Numbered from the stretch's first letter, positions 1 to 9,423 are shown. The stretch: 64,000 nucleotides of DNA from Pararhodobacter sp. (GCA_020832805.1 JAFIED010000257.1:1-64000), one strand, 5' to 3'. The notes: generated by a model not told the origin, from the letters alone. Numbers and translations: made by a program.

Positions 1-1
1 G

Positions 2-481
2 CATCACACGACCGACCGGGGGACCTTCGTGCCGCTGGTGTTCGCACCAGGTGAAGCGTTCCAGTTCGACTGGAGCGAGGACTGGGCCTATGTTGGCGGC
101 GAGCGGATCAAGCTGCAGGTGGCGCATATCAAGCTGTCGCACAGCCGCGCCTTCCTTGTGCGGGCCTATCTCCTGCAGACGCATGAGATGCTGTTCGACG
201 CGCACTGGCATGCTTTCGTTCGGGGCATCCTCGAACCGTGTATGGATGGCTCCCGCGGGGCAAGGGCGCGTGGACAGCTCGAGAAGAATGTCCGCGACGC
301 GCGCCGTCACGCCGAAGGCGTGCTTCCAGCACGACGCATGGCGCAGGCCGTGCAGGACTTGCATGAGCAAGGTTTACCCGCATTCGAGGCTGCCATGCCG
401 ATCCTCTGGCAGCTGCTCAAGGCCAGCTCAGAGACGGCGAAAAAGAAACGGAAGAAGATAGCAGCGTTGACGCCAACATGA
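2..481 (+). pseudogene. istA: IS21-family transposase IstA remnant
   Basis: The reading frame is already open at the window edge, so the 5' part lies outside. The segment with FAPGEAFQFDWSED and the following LxVAHIKLSHSRAFLVRAY stretch is the typical DDE-domain start of IS21 IstA. After HWHAF the normal catalytic-core sequence is missing, and only a short GQLEKNVRDARR block resumes, so there is an internal deletion with altered frame. The last 45 or so codons do not look like IstA. No istB follows. The 480-570 stretch (gggtgggtcag..ggtgacaatcaac) resembles, from memory, the end regions of IS21-type elements. What is seen is a decayed, non-functional element; it may mark the left border of a rearranged region. 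Confidence 0.75.
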
Positions 482-652
482 CGCGCCGAACATGACAACT
501 GGGTGGGTCAGATCTCGGTGACAATCAACAGCGGCGCGGCTGGTTTTGCCGGGCACTCGCCCGGCTTGCCGTGAATGTTGGGCCGTGATTATTGGATTGT
601 CGGTTCTAGAATAAGAAATCTTGTTTGGATTCGATTCAGGAGGGTCGTCCAG

Positions 653-1292
653 ATGCAGGACACAGTCACAAAAACGGATGCGCCGCTGGCCGGAGCACTG
701 CCCTATGCACCGGCGCAGCAGCGCCGCGGCATCCGGTCCCAGCGCAAGCTGCTGCTCGCCGCACAGGCGCAGTTCGCCGAGCATGGCTATGCGCAGACCC
801 GGATCAGCGACATCATCGCCCGGGCCGGCGTGTCGAACGGATCCTTCTACCATCGCTTTTCCGACAAGGCCTCACTGTTCCGGGCGATCACCCAGCGCTA
901 CGCCGCAGAGGCCGCGCGCCAGATCGAGGGGTTCGACACCGTCCCGCCGCCAACGGCTCGGTTGCCGGGCTGTTGCGCAACTTGCCCGGATGGTCGAACA
1001 GGCGGAGACCAAGAATGCCGGCTTCTACCGCGCCTCGCTTGAGCTTAAGGCCGAGATGCCAAAGGTGCGCGACACGCTGAACCGGCTGACCCTGCGCCTG
1101 TGCGACCGGCTGGCCGCGCAGACCGTGATCATGATCGTGCTGCAGGTGCGCAGCGGCACCGGCCCGGCCTTTCCGCGCGACAGCGCCGTGCTGATCGAGG
1201 TCGCCATGCGCGCGGGCTGCGGGCAGCTGGGCATTCTGCCGCCCGAATCCGGCTCTGCCGCCGCCCCTTCTTCCAGCCAGCGGAGCCCATGA
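653..1292 (+). pseudogene. TetR-family transcriptional regulator, frameshifted
   Basis: An AGGAGG box lies 9 nt before the ATG at 653. The first ~95 codons give a clear TetR DNA-binding domain (ISDIIARAGVSNGSFYHRFSDK). The ligand-binding half continues in another frame (MVEQAETKNAGFYRASLELKAEM) to a TGA at 1292. A short stretch in the third frame (ANGSVAGLLRNL) fits between the two. The simplest reading is two single-base deletions, near 951-954 and near 1000, both in C/G runs. The end overlaps the start of the M81 gene by ATGA, so the two were one transcription unit. It would normally have been the local regulator of the peptidase/peptide-uptake genes. Either it is a decayed gene or these are uncorrected sequence errors. 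Confidence 0.75.
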
Positions 1293-2821
1293 TGAAAATT
1301 CTCCTCGCCGGCATCTTTCACGAGACCAACACCTTTTCGCCGATCCCCTGCTCGGGGGCGGATTTCACCCTCGGTTTCACGCTGGACGGTTCGGGCTCGG
1401 TCGAGCACCAGCATGGCCAGCGGGTGATCGACGCAATGCGCGGCACCAAGACCGCGCAGGCCGCGTTCATCGATGCCTGCGAGGGGGCGGGGGCCGAGAT
1501 CATCCTGCCCTTTTTGCGGCACCGCCATTCCGTCCGGGCCCTGCGATGCGGCCTCGTTTCAGGCGATGTGTGACCGGGTGCTGGCCGATCTGGGCGACAG
1601 CGTCGATGCGGTGATGCTGGACCTGCATGGCGCCATGGTTGCCGAAGGCGCCGATGATGCCGAGGGCGCGCTGCTGGAGGCGATCCGCGCCAGGCGCCCC
1701 GGCATTCCCATCGCCGTGGCGCTGGATTTCCACGCCACGATCAGCCGCCAGACGGTTGAAAACGCCGATGTGATCACCGGCTACCGCTCCTTTCCGCATA
1801 CCGACATGCATGAAACCGGCCAGCGCGCCGCAACGACTCTTCCGGCCTGGCTGAACGACGGTCCGCGCCCGGTCATGGTATTCGAATGGCTGCCGATGCT
1901 GCCCGCCACGGCGCTGTGCACGCCTGCAGGCGGCGCGATGAAGCCGGTGATGGACCGCACCATCGCGGCCGAGGCCGGGGGCGAGGTGCTGAATGCCTTG
2001 GTCTTCGGGTCCTTCCCGCTGTCGGATGTGCCACAGGCCGGCGCCTGTGTGATCACCGTGGCGCGGGATGCCGGGGCGGCGGCGGATGTGGCGCAGGAAC
2101 GTGCGGCGATGCTGTGGGACGCGCGCGAAGGTTTCGTGCTGCCGCCACAGGATTTCGGCGCCGTGATCCGGCAGGCCGTGGGCCTGAACGGACACCCGGT
2201 GATCATCGGGGATCCGGGCAACAACGCGGGCTCGGGCGGGTCGGCTGATACGCCGGCGGTGCTGGAGGCGCTACTTGCCGCGGGGGTGGATGGCACCCTG
2301 GCCGGGCCGGTGTACGACCCCGAAAGCGTGCAGGCCATGATCACCGCCGGAACGGGGGCCGAAGTGGAAATCGCGCTGGGGGGCAAGGTCGATCTGTCGG
2401 CGGCGGGAATACCATCGCGGCCGCTGCGCCTGAAAGGCCGCGTGGGCGCCATCACCGATGGGCGTTCACCGTCACCGGGCCGATGCTGACGGGGATGCAG
2501 GTCTCGCTGGGCCCGACCGCGGTGCTGGAAATCCCGCAGGGTCAGGTTGTGGTCAGCAGCGCGCAGATGGAGCTCATCGATACCGGCGTCTTCACCCATG
2601 CCGGGCTGGACCCGGCCAAGGCGCGTTTCATCGCGCTGGCCTCGCGCCAGCATTTCCGCTCAGGCTTCGGCGCCCTGGCAGCCCATATCCTGCTGGCCGA
2701 GGGGCCGGGCGTATGCACATCCGACCTGTCGACGCTGGCGTTCCGGAAACTGCTGCGCTCCACCTACCCGCTGGACCCGGACACCGAATGGACAACGCCC
2801 GGCGCAGACAAGGGCCATTGA
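1289..2821 (+). pseudogene. M81-family metallopeptidase (MlrC-like), two frameshifts
   Basis: Joined over three frames, the sequence gives about 510 residues, the normal size of the M81 (microcystinase C, MlrC) family. The order is: N-terminus MKILLAGIFHETNTFSP (frame 2), LDLHGAM and LDFHATIS with the likely zinc-binding Asp/His residues and IGDPGNNAGSGGSADT (frame 0), then GMQVSLGPTAVLEI to the end (frame 2). The first break is an extra T in the TTTTT run at 1511-1515. The second is a missing base near 2459-2466 just before AFTVTGPM. Family members hydrolyse small or modified peptides and usually sit beside Opp/Dpp-type transporters, as here. As written it cannot give a full protein. Whether this is true decay or assembly error is open. 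Confidence 0.8.
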
Positions 2822-3217
2822 AGAGGGGAAAAGCCATACCGTGCAAGATGATGAACCGCCCGCTGCTGAATCCGGGGTTCTGGACCATGCTGCGGTGAAT
2901 TACCCTGATCAGATCGTGATCTCACGCTCGGGCGAAGGGGCCGTCACGCGCCAAACGCGGCCGGAATTGGCAGGGCGCAGAGTGAACTTCCGGTGCGCGG
3001 CAATGGTCTGATCAGCGGCTGATTCATCATTGACCCCTTTGTCCTTTCAACCGGCCCTGCGGCATTGACGCCCGGCAAGGAGGCCGTTTGCAGGGGCGAC
3101 TGCGGTCCTTGCAGCGCAAGCTTGCGGCGATGCACGAACAAGGCATGAGCAGTTGCCACCTGTGGCACGTGGCGCCCACAAAGGCGCCGTTTCTGCCTTG
3201 GTGCGGGTGTTGCCGTC
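2822..3217. other. 396-bp intergenic stretch, no clear gene
   Basis: The stretch lies between the M81 remnant (plus) and the end of the minus-strand transporter unit. The only plus-strand frame with a plausible ribosome site is a 56-codon GTG-start frame at 2841-3011 preceded by AGAGGGG; I recognise nothing in it. A perfect ggcgcc-cacaaa-ggcgcc hairpin at 3171-3188 has no following T run. It could serve the minus-strand operon ending at 3218, but the evidence is weak. Confidence 0.4.
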
Positions 3218-4141
3218 TCAGCGCAATTGCGGGTTCAAGGCATCGCGCAGCCAGTCGCCGAACAGGTTGACGGCCACCACCAGCACCATCAGCGCCAGCG
3301 CCGGAAAGATCACCAGCCACCATTCTCCGCTGAACAGATAGTTGTATCCAGACCGGATCAGCGTGCCCAGTGACGGCTCGGTCGGCGGCAGGCCAAAGCC
3401 CAGGAAAGACAATGTCGCCTCGCCCATCACCGCAAAGGCGATGTCCAGCGTCGCCAGCACGGCAATGGGGTTGACCACATTGGGTAACAGGTGCCGGCGC
3501 ATGATGGTGAACGGGCCGCGTCCGGCCAGCCGCGCGGCGGCGACATAATCCTTGCTGCGCTCGACCAGCACCGCGCCACGCACCAGACGGGCAAAATGCG
3601 GCCAGTGCGAGATACCAAGTGCCAGAACCACCATGGGAATGGCGAATTGCGCCTGTGCGGTGGGGGTCAGAACACCCTTGGCCAGCCCACCGATCAACAG
3701 CGCCAGAATGATCGCCGGAAAGGTGAACTGAACGTCAGCCGCGCGCATGATGATCGTGCCCGCCCAGCCGCCGTAATAGCCCGAGATCAGGCCCAGAATG
3801 GTGCCGATGGTAACCGACAGCGCCACCGCCAGAACCCCTACCAGCAGCGACGTGCGCATGCCGTACAGGATCAACGAGATCATGTCGCCGCCCTGGCTGT
3901 CGGTACCCAGCACATAGGGCCATTCGCCACCATCGATCCAGACTGGCGGCAAGCGCGAGTTCATCAGGTCCAGCGTGGCCAGGTCATAGGGGTTGGTCAG
4001 CGCGATGAAGGGCGCCAGCAGGACAGCCATGATCAGCAGCGTCAACAGGATAAAGGCGATCATGGCCTGCGTGCTGTCCAGAAATGCGCGCAGCAGTTCG
4101 GAATCGCGCAGGCGGGGGCGGGGTTCGGTCTGGTCTGCCAT
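3218..4141 (-). CDS. Peptide/opine-type ABC transporter permease (DppC-like)
   Basis: This is an inner-membrane permease of the BPD_transp_1 type, about 307 residues. The N-terminus carries the OppC-type first segment (MIAFILLTLLIMAVLLAPF), followed by a periplasmic loop with LGTDSQGGDMISLILYGMRTSL and the typical DppC core FLGFGLPPTEPSLGTLI near the C-terminus. The EAA-type loop is seen as AAARLAGRGPFTIMRRHLLPN. I chose ATG 4141 because AAGGAAACAGG lies just before it; ATG 4156, which overlaps the upstream stop by ATGA, is the alternative. It is the last gene of the minus-strand unit SBP-DppB-DppC; the two ATPases are encoded divergently at 7035-9028. The substrate is probably a small peptide or opine-like compound, an inference from the nearby M81 peptidase and amine-handling enzymes. 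Confidence 0.9.
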   Translation of the reverse strand: MADQTEPRPRLRDSELLRAFLDSTQAMIAFILLTLLIMAVLLAPFIALTNPYDLATLDLMNSRLPPVWIDGGEWPYVLGTDSQGGDMISLILYGMRTSLLVGVLAVALSVTIGTILGLISGYYGGWAGTIIMRAADVQFTFPAIILALLIGGLAKGVLTPTAQAQFAIPMVVLALGISHWPHFARLVRGAVLVERSKDYVAAARLAGRGPFTIMRRHLLPNVVNPIAVLATLDIAFAVMGEATLSFLGFGLPPTEPSLGTLIRSGYNYLFSGEWWLVIFPALALMVLVVAVNLFGDWLRDALNPQLR

Positions 4142-4152
4142 TCCTGTTTCCT

Positions 4153-5145
4153 TCATGCGCCTGCGGGGCGGCCAGTCAGCCCGCCTGCACGCAGCCGTGG
4201 GTCAACCACGGCATAAAGCAGATCGACGATGGTATTGATCGCCACGAAGAAAGCCGCTGTCAGCAGCAGGATCGCCGAAATGACGGGCACATCCGTGGAA
4301 CCCAGCGCCTGCAGGAACAAAAGGCCGATGCCGGGCCACTGGAACACCGCCTCGGCGACCACGGCAAATGCGAACAGAAAACCAAGTTGAATGCCGCTGA
4401 CCGTGATCACCGGGATCAGCGTGTTGCGCAGCGCCAGCGACAGGTGGATCACGCGCGGCTTCAGCCCTCGCGCACGGGCAAAACGAATGTAGTCGGCGCG
4501 CAGGACCTCGATCATCTCGGCGCGCACCAGGCGGGCAACCAGCGCAACCTGGCTGACCGCCAGCGCGGCGGCCGGCATGATCAGTGCCTGCAGGCCGGAA
4601 GGGGTCAGCAGGCCGGTTGTCCACCAGCCCAGCTGCACCACCTGCCCCCGCCCGAACGAGGGAAGCCAGCCCAGGGTGACCGAAAAGACAAAGATCATCA
4701 GGATGGCGATTACGAAGGTGGGTACGGAAACACCGATCACCGACAATGACAGGATTGCATCCGCGCTCCAGTGTCCGCGGTTGATGGCAGCGTAAATGCC
4801 GATTGGCAGGCCCACGCCCAGCGAGAACAGAAGCGCCACGCCCGCCAGTTCGAACGTGGCCGGCAAGCGCTGCACGATCAGTTCGGCGACCGGGCGCTGG
4901 GTGATGTATGAAACACCCAGTTCACCCCGCAGCACATTGCCGACAAAGGTCAGGTATCGCACCGGCCAGGGCTGATCCAGCCCCAGCCGCTCGCGCAGTT
5001 CAAGCCGGTCCGCCGGCGTGGCCTGAAGGCCAAGAATGCTGGCAACCGGATCACCGATCTGGGTAGACAGAACGAATGCCAACACACTGACCACGAACAG
5101 GACGATGATGGCCTGGGCAATCCTCTGCGCGATCAGTGCAGCCAT
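4153..5145 (-). CDS. Peptide/opine-type ABC transporter permease (DppB-like)
   Basis: About 330 residues, the usual length for DppB/OppB. It begins with the family N-terminal membrane segment (RIAQAIIVLFVVSVLAFVLS) and the loop GDPVASILG..LRERLGLDQPWPVRYL, with several further membrane spans. The cytoplasmic EAA loop reads DYIRFARARGLKPRVIHLSLALRN, and it ends with NTIVDLLYAVVDPRLR. It lies 6 nt downstream of the binding-protein gene and its stop is immediately before the DppC gene, so the three are co-translated. It forms the membrane channel with DppC. Confidence 0.92.
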   Translation of the reverse strand: MAALIAQRIAQAIIVLFVVSVLAFVLSTQIGDPVASILGLQATPADRLELRERLGLDQPWPVRYLTFVGNVLRGELGVSYITQRPVAELIVQRLPATFELAGVALLFSLGVGLPIGIYAAINRGHWSADAILSLSVIGVSVPTFVIAILMIFVFSVTLGWLPSFGRGQVVQLGWWTTGLLTPSGLQALIMPAAALAVSQVALVARLVRAEMIEVLRADYIRFARARGLKPRVIHLSLALRNTLIPVITVSGIQLGFLFAFAVVAEAVFQWPGIGLLFLQALGSTDVPVISAILLLTAAFFVAINTIVDLLYAVVDPRLRAGGLTGRPAGA

Positions 5146-5151
5146 GGCGGC

Positions 5152-6744
5152 TTACTCCACGGTGACGTTTTGCAAGGTGACGGTCGCATCCGACCGGATC
5201 GGCGCGGTCACACCGCCCCGCATGCCCCAGATGATCATCGGCTGGTGCAGATAGACGGCATTCACCGCGTCGCGCGCCCTAACCAGCAGATCGCGATACA
5301 GCGCCTCACGCTCGTCTTCGTCAAAGGTTACCGTCAGGGTGCGGGTCAACGCGTCGATCTCGGGGTTGGAAAACAGCGCCCAGTTGAAGAAGCCTTCGTT
5401 CTGATCGGGGTTGCGGGTCATCACATAGCCGGTAAAGGCATCTTGCGTGTCGCGGCTGTCCGGCCCCATGCCGATCAGGTGAAAGCTGGAATCGGGGCCG
5501 TTCACCAGCATCCGGGCGAATTCCGGCCAGACCATGCCGTTGACGCGCACATCAATGCCCACCCGCGCCAGCATCGAGGCAACGGCACGGCAGATGTCAT
5601 CGGTGTTGACATAGCGTTCCAGCGGGCAGTTCATCGTGGTGACAAACCCGTCCGGATAGCCGGCCTCGGCCAGCAACTCGCGGGCACGGTCCAGGTCGGT
5701 TTCCCAGCGCACATCCAGATCTTCCTGGTAGCCGCCAAACCCGGGTATCGACGCCGATCCGACTACCCGCGCATTGCCGCGCATCACGCGTTCGGCGATC
5801 AGGTTCGCATCAACGGCATGGGCGATGGCCTGGCGCACACGCGTATCACGAAAGGGGTTTTCCGGCAGCGGGTTGCCAGCACGGTCAAAGGTCTCCAGCG
5901 CCTGATCGCGGGAGCCGTCAAGTTCCAGTTGCATCCAAAGCATCTGCGGCGCCTCGGCAATGGTATAGCCCGGTGCGGCGGCGATACGCCCGATATCCTG
6001 CAGCGGCAGGTCAACCACCATATCCACTTCACCCGACAACAGCGCGGCCACACGGGTGGGGCCAGAGCCGATGTTCAGGTAGGTTGCGGTGGTCACATTG
6101 CCGGGGGCTTCATCCCAGTAATCGGCAAAGGCCTCGAACCGGGTTTCAACCGACGGATCATGGCTAAGCAACCGCATCGGGCCCGTGCCCATGGCGTTGC
6201 GGATCGAATGCGCCTCGGCCCCTTCTGCACCCAGATCGGGGATATCGACCACGCCATTGGCCTCGGCCCATGCCTGCGACATGATGAACATGCGCGACAT
6301 CTTGCGCGGCAGGATCGGGTCCGGCCCGGCCGAGATGACATCGACGGTCGTTGCATCGACCACCCGGGCCTCCTGGATGCCACCAAAGAGCGAGCGATAG
6401 AACCGGCTGTCCTTCTGGCGCATGATCGAGAACGCAACATCCTCGGCCGTCAGTTCGGAACCGTCGTGAAACTGCACCCCCTCGCGGATGGCAAACCGCC
6501 AGGTGTTGTCGCCGATATACTCCCAGTCGGTGGCCAGTCCCGGCGTCAGCTCCATGTCCAGGCTCAGGCCGATCAGGCTGTCATAGACCTGACGAAAGAT
6601 GGCGGTGGTGGTGAAGTCATTGGTGGCGTGCGGGTCCATCGTCAGGGCCGGCGTAGCGCCCGCGAACCGCAGGTTTTCGGCACTGGCCAGGCCAGCGGTC
6701 AGGGCCAGCGCAGCGACAGCCCCCATAAGTGTCTGTTTCAGCAT
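5152..6744 (-). CDS. Extracellular solute-binding protein, family 5
   Basis: This is a periplasmic substrate receptor of an Opp/Dpp-type ABC system, 530 residues. I chose ATG 6744 because it has GGGGAG about 10 nt upstream and starts a standard Sec signal peptide (MLKQTLMGAVAALALTAGLASA, cut before ENLRF); the longer track frame begins 87 nt earlier without such features. Family-5 signatures are seen: TMDPHATNDFTTT, LATDWEYIGDNTWRFAIREGVQFHDGSELTAEDVAFS, and VRQAIAHAVDANLI. It is the first gene of the minus-strand unit, and a paired TGATCA motif lies about 80 bp upstream. The ligand cannot be read from sequence. Confidence 0.93.
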   Translation of the reverse strand: MLKQTLMGAVAALALTAGLASAENLRFAGATPALTMDPHATNDFTTTAIFRQVYDSLIGLSLDMELTPGLATDWEYIGDNTWRFAIREGVQFHDGSELTAEDVAFSIMRQKDSRFYRSLFGGIQEARVVDATTVDVISAGPDPILPRKMSRMFIMSQAWAEANGVVDIPDLGAEGAEAHSIRNAMGTGPMRLLSHDPSVETRFEAFADYWDEAPGNVTTATYLNIGSGPTRVAALLSGEVDMVVDLPLQDIGRIAAAPGYTIAEAPQMLWMQLELDGSRDQALETFDRAGNPLPENPFRDTRVRQAIAHAVDANLIAERVMRGNARVVGSASIPGFGGYQEDLDVRWETDLDRARELLAEAGYPDGFVTTMNCPLERYVNTDDICRAVASMLARVGIDVRVNGMVWPEFARMLVNGPDSSFHLIGMGPDSRDTQDAFTGYVMTRNPDQNEGFFNWALFSNPEIDALTRTLTVTFDEDEREALYRDLLVRARDAVNAVYLHQPMIIWGMRGGVTAPIRSDATVTLQNVTVE

Positions 6745-6824
6745 TGTTTCCAGTCTCCCCGTCAGAGTGGTCGCAGGTGTTTCTTGTGCTTGATGCACAG
6801 CTACCATTGCATTGTTTGATGTTT

Positions 6825-6837
6825 TGATCAATGATCA
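6825..6837. promoter_or_regulatory. Paired TGATCA operator, divergent promoter
   Basis: TGATCA-a-TGATCA is a perfect inverted repeat in the gap between the binding-protein gene (minus) and the ATPase genes (plus). A near copy lies at 9450-9463, and a single TGATCA lies just before the gntR gene at 12071. Such short palindromes fit GntR/FCD operators; the regulator at 12071-12775 is the natural candidate, which is an inference. Confidence 0.5.
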
Positions 6838-6891
6838 TTTGACAGGAGTTAAGCGCAGCTTTGCCCGCAACCAGGACAGGCACCTGACGAC

Positions 6892-7038
6892 ATGATGAAG
6901 ATTTCCACCTTTCAGCCGCTGGCCATGGCCTCTTTGCGCCTGATGGCCGCTGCGGGTCCGGCGCAGCGGCCCGGTGCCTTGCCGGTACTGGCCAGGGGCG
7001 CAGCCGCGCAGCGGTGCAGGAAAGGAAACCGGCAATGA
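6892..7038 (+). CDS. Possible 48-codon leader ORF, coupled to the ATPase gene
   Basis: An ATGATGAAG start opens a 48-residue frame whose TGA overlaps the ATG of the ATPase gene at 7035 (ATGA). AGGACAGG lies some 10-15 nt upstream of the start. The product would be small, hydrophobic to basic, and I recognise no family. It could be a real small protein, a translational-coupling leader, or chance. Confidence 0.22.
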   Translation: MMKISTFQPLAMASLRLMAAAGPAQRPGALPVLARGAAAQRCRKGNRQ

Positions 7039-8003
7039 CCGCACCGCTGCTGGATATTCGCAACCTCAGTGTGTCGCTGATGCGCGATGTGCCGTTGACG
7101 GTGCTCAGCGATATCAGCCTGCAGTTGGCGCCGGGCGAAATTCTGGGGGTTGTGGGTGAATCCGGGGCCGGAAAATCCGTCACGGGGGCCGCTGTCATGC
7201 GGCTGATGACGCGCCCGTTGCAGCAGACCGGGGGCGAGATCTGGTTTGACGGGGGGCGCATTGACACCGTGCCCGAATCGCACATGCAGAAACTGCGCGG
7301 CAAACAGATCGCCATGATCTTTCAGGACCCGCTGACGGCGCTGAACCCTGTCTTTACCGTTGGCCAGCAATTGGTTCAGACCATTCGTCAGCACCTGCCG
7401 CTGGATCAGGCCGCCGCCCGCGCCCGTGCCGCCGCGCTGCTGGGCGAAGTCGGCATCCCTTCGGCCAGGGAGCGCCTGGACAACTACCCGCACGAATTTT
7501 CCGGCGGCATGCGGCAGCGGGTGGTGATTGCGCTGGCCCTGGCCGGAGAGCCGCGCCTGATCATCGCCGATGAACCCACCACCGCCCTGGACGTATCGAT
7601 ACAGGCGCAGATCATCGCGCTGCTGGTTGAACTGGCGCGCAGCCGCGGCATGGGCGTGATCCTGATTACCCATGACATGGGCGTCATCGCCGAGGCCTGT
7701 GACAGGGTTGCGGTACTGTATGCCGGGCGGCTGGCCGAACTGGGCCCGGTGCGTTCCGTGCTGACCGCGCCGCGGCACCCCTATTCGCGCGGGCTGATTG
7801 CCGCAATCCCGCGGGTGGGCGCGCGGTTGGCGATGCTGCCGCAAATTCCCGGCACCATGCCCCGGCTGGACGCCTTGCCAGCGGGTTGTGCGTTTGCCCC
7901 GCGCTGCCCTTTTGTGATGGAGCACTGCAAGACCCACAGGCCCGAGGCTACACCGCGCGCGGATGGCGTGCAGGTCGCCTGCTGGCTGGAGGAAGGTCAA
8001 TGA
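7035..8003 (+). CDS. Peptide-type ABC transporter ATPase (DppD-like)
   Basis: Cytoplasmic nucleotide-binding subunit of 322 residues. In order it shows the Walker A GESGAGKS, the Q-loop (MIFQDPLTALNP), signature FSGGMRQRV, Walker [13 protein letters not shown] and the switch His in LITHDMGVIAEACD. The C-terminal oligopeptide/dipeptide extension carries the cysteine cluster [24 protein letters not shown] precedes the ATG. The stop overlaps the next ATPase start (ATGA). It should pair with the divergent permeases at 3218-5145, because no other permeases are nearby in this orientation. Confidence 0.93.
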   Translation: MTAPLLDIRNLSVSLMRDVPLTVLSDISLQLAPGEILGVVGESGAGKSVTGAAVMRLMTRPLQQTGGEIWFDGGRIDTVPESHMQKLRGKQIAMIFQDPLTALNPVFTVGQQLVQTIRQHLPLDQAAARARAAALLGEVGIPSARERLDNYPHEFSGGMRQRVVIALALAGEPRLIIADEPTTALDVSIQAQIIALLVELARSRGMGVILITHDMGVIAEACDRVAVLYAGRLAELGPVRSVLTAPRHPYSRGLIAAIPRVGARLAMLPQIPGTMPRLDALPAGCAFAPRCPFVMEHCKTHRPEATPRADGVQVACWLEEGQ

Positions 8004-9028
8004 CGCCAGATCAACTGCTTGCGGATCAAGCGCCCACAGACGCGCCGCTGGTTTCCGTTCAAAACCTCTCGCGCCGTTTCGATGTCTCGCCGCCCTGGAT
8101 CACCCGCGCGCTGTATCGCCAGCCGCGTCGGATCGTGCGCGCGCTTGACGATATCACCTTTGCCATCCAGCCGAAACGCACGCTGGGGCTGGTGGGTGAA
8201 TCCGGTTGCGGAAAGTCAACGCTGGCACGCTGTCTGGCCGGGCTGATGTCGCCCTCGGGCGGGGTCATGCACTATGCCGGCAAACCCGTCGATCTGGCCA
8301 GCAAGAACGATCCAAAGGTGCGCCGCGCCGTACAGATGGTATTCCAGGACCCCTATGCCAGCCTCAATCCGCGCTGGTCGGTCGAGGAAAGCGTGGGTGA
8401 CCCGTTGCTGGCCTTCGGACTGGCAGGATCGCGCGCCGAGATGCGGCAGATGGTGGGCGCGTTGATGGTCGAGGTCGGCCTGTCGCCCCGCGATGCCCAA
8501 AAATATCCGCTCCAGTTTTCCGGCGGTCAGCGCCAGCGCATTGCCGTGGCGCGCGCGCTGGCCTCGCGCCCTGCGTTTCTGATCTGCGACGAACCGACAT
8601 CGGCGCTTGATGTCTCGGTGCAGGCCGCTGTTCTGAACCTGATGCGGCGTTTGCAGGATGAATATGGGCTGACCTATCTTTTCATCAGCCACAACCTGCC
8701 CGTGGTTGACCACATGTCAGACGATGTCGGCGTCATGTATCTGGGCCGCCTGGTGGAACTGCAGCCGACTGAAAGCCTGTTCGACGCGCCCCGCCACCCC
8801 TATACGCAGCTGCTGATCCAGACAGTGCCCAGCCTTGATACCATGGGTCGCGCCTCGGCCCCGCTGAAGGGCGAGGTGCCCAGCCCGTTGAACCCCCCGC
8901 CAGGCTGCGCCTTCAACCCGCGCTGCCCCTTTGCGAACGCGCGCTGCCGGGTAGAACGGCCAGAGCCCACCGCCCTGCCGGGCGGCGGCATGGTGGCCTG
9001 CCATGGTGTGCAGGAGGGCCGGATATGA
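8000..9028 (+). CDS. Peptide-type ABC transporter ATPase (OppF/DppF-like)
   Basis: Second ATPase of the same transporter, 342 residues. It has Walker [25 protein letters not shown], signature FSGGQRQRIAVARAL, Walker B FLICDEPTSALD, and LFISHNLPVVDHMSD, followed by the C-terminal oligopeptide domain (GCAFNPRCPFANARC). The N-terminal region has the OppF-type insert WITRALYRQPRRIVRALDDITF. ATG 8000 overlaps the preceding TGA. It ends six bases before the convergent RidA gene. Confidence 0.93.
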   Translation: MTPDQLLADQAPTDAPLVSVQNLSRRFDVSPPWITRALYRQPRRIVRALDDITFAIQPKRTLGLVGESGCGKSTLARCLAGLMSPSGGVMHYAGKPVDLASKNDPKVRRAVQMVFQDPYASLNPRWSVEESVGDPLLAFGLAGSRAEMRQMVGALMVEVGLSPRDAQKYPLQFSGGQRQRIAVARALASRPAFLICDEPTSALDVSVQAAVLNLMRRLQDEYGLTYLFISHNLPVVDHMSDDVGVMYLGRLVELQPTESLFDAPRHPYTQLLIQTVPSLDTMGRASAPLKGEVPSPLNPPPGCAFNPRCPFANARCRVERPEPTALPGGGMVACHGVQEGRI

Positions 9029-9033
9029 CCCGC

Positions 9034-9423
9034 TCAGCCGCGTTTGCGCGCCACCATCTCAAACTCGACACGAATGTCCTCGACCGGGAAGGCGCAAATG
9101 ATCGTGGTGTTGGTCGGCCGCGGGTCGGCGAACAGCGCGCCCAGCAGTTTCGACACCGGCACCACATCGGCGCGATCAGCCAGATAGCAGCGTACCTGCA
9201 CCACATCCCGCCAGTCCGCGCCCGCCTTCGCCAGTGTCTGCGCAATCACATTCAGCGCGTGACGCGCCTGGGTTTCGGCATCTGGGGCAAAGGCGCCCGT
9301 TTCCGGATCGGCCCCGGCAGTGGCCGAGGTGAAGACCCATTCGCCATCAACCACGGCGCGCGCATAGCCCGCCAGTTCCTCGAATCTCGATCCAGAGCTT
9401 ATCGCCCAGCGTGCGTCTTGCAT
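9034..9423 (-). CDS. RidA/YjgF-family protein
   Basis: A 129-residue Rid-family protein. RidA members hydrolyse reactive enamine/imine intermediates made by PLP enzymes and amino-acid oxidases. The family core is visible (QARHALNVIAQTLAKAGADWRDVVQVRCYLAD), and the segment AFPVEDIRVEFEMVA keeps the arginine before VEF/VEI that binds the carboxylate in active RidA. It is transcribed divergently from a DAO-type flavoenzyme and close to an aminotransferase, which fits imine clean-up for those enzymes. The paired TGATCA motif lies just upstream. Confidence 0.9.
   Translation of the reverse strand: MQDARWAISSGSRFEELAGYARAVVDGEWVFTSATAGADPETGAFAPDAETQARHALNVIAQTLAKAGADWRDVVQVRCYLADRADVVPVSKLLGALFADPRPTNTTIICAFPVEDIRVEFEMVARKRG

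Noticed and set aside
548-565. GCCGGG-cactcg-CCCGGC hairpin as a terminator
   Set aside because: No T run on the relevant side and no intact gene ends there; more likely part of the IS remnant or chance in GC-rich DNA.
2547-3011. Plus-strand frame running past the M81 gene
   Set aside because: Its first 90 codons are an out-of-frame reading of the M81 end; only the last GTG-start part could be a gene and it has no recognisable feature.
5170-6819. 549-codon open frame on the plus strand
   Set aside because: Antisense shadow of the family-5 binding-protein gene, which has a signal peptide, family motifs and a ribosome site.
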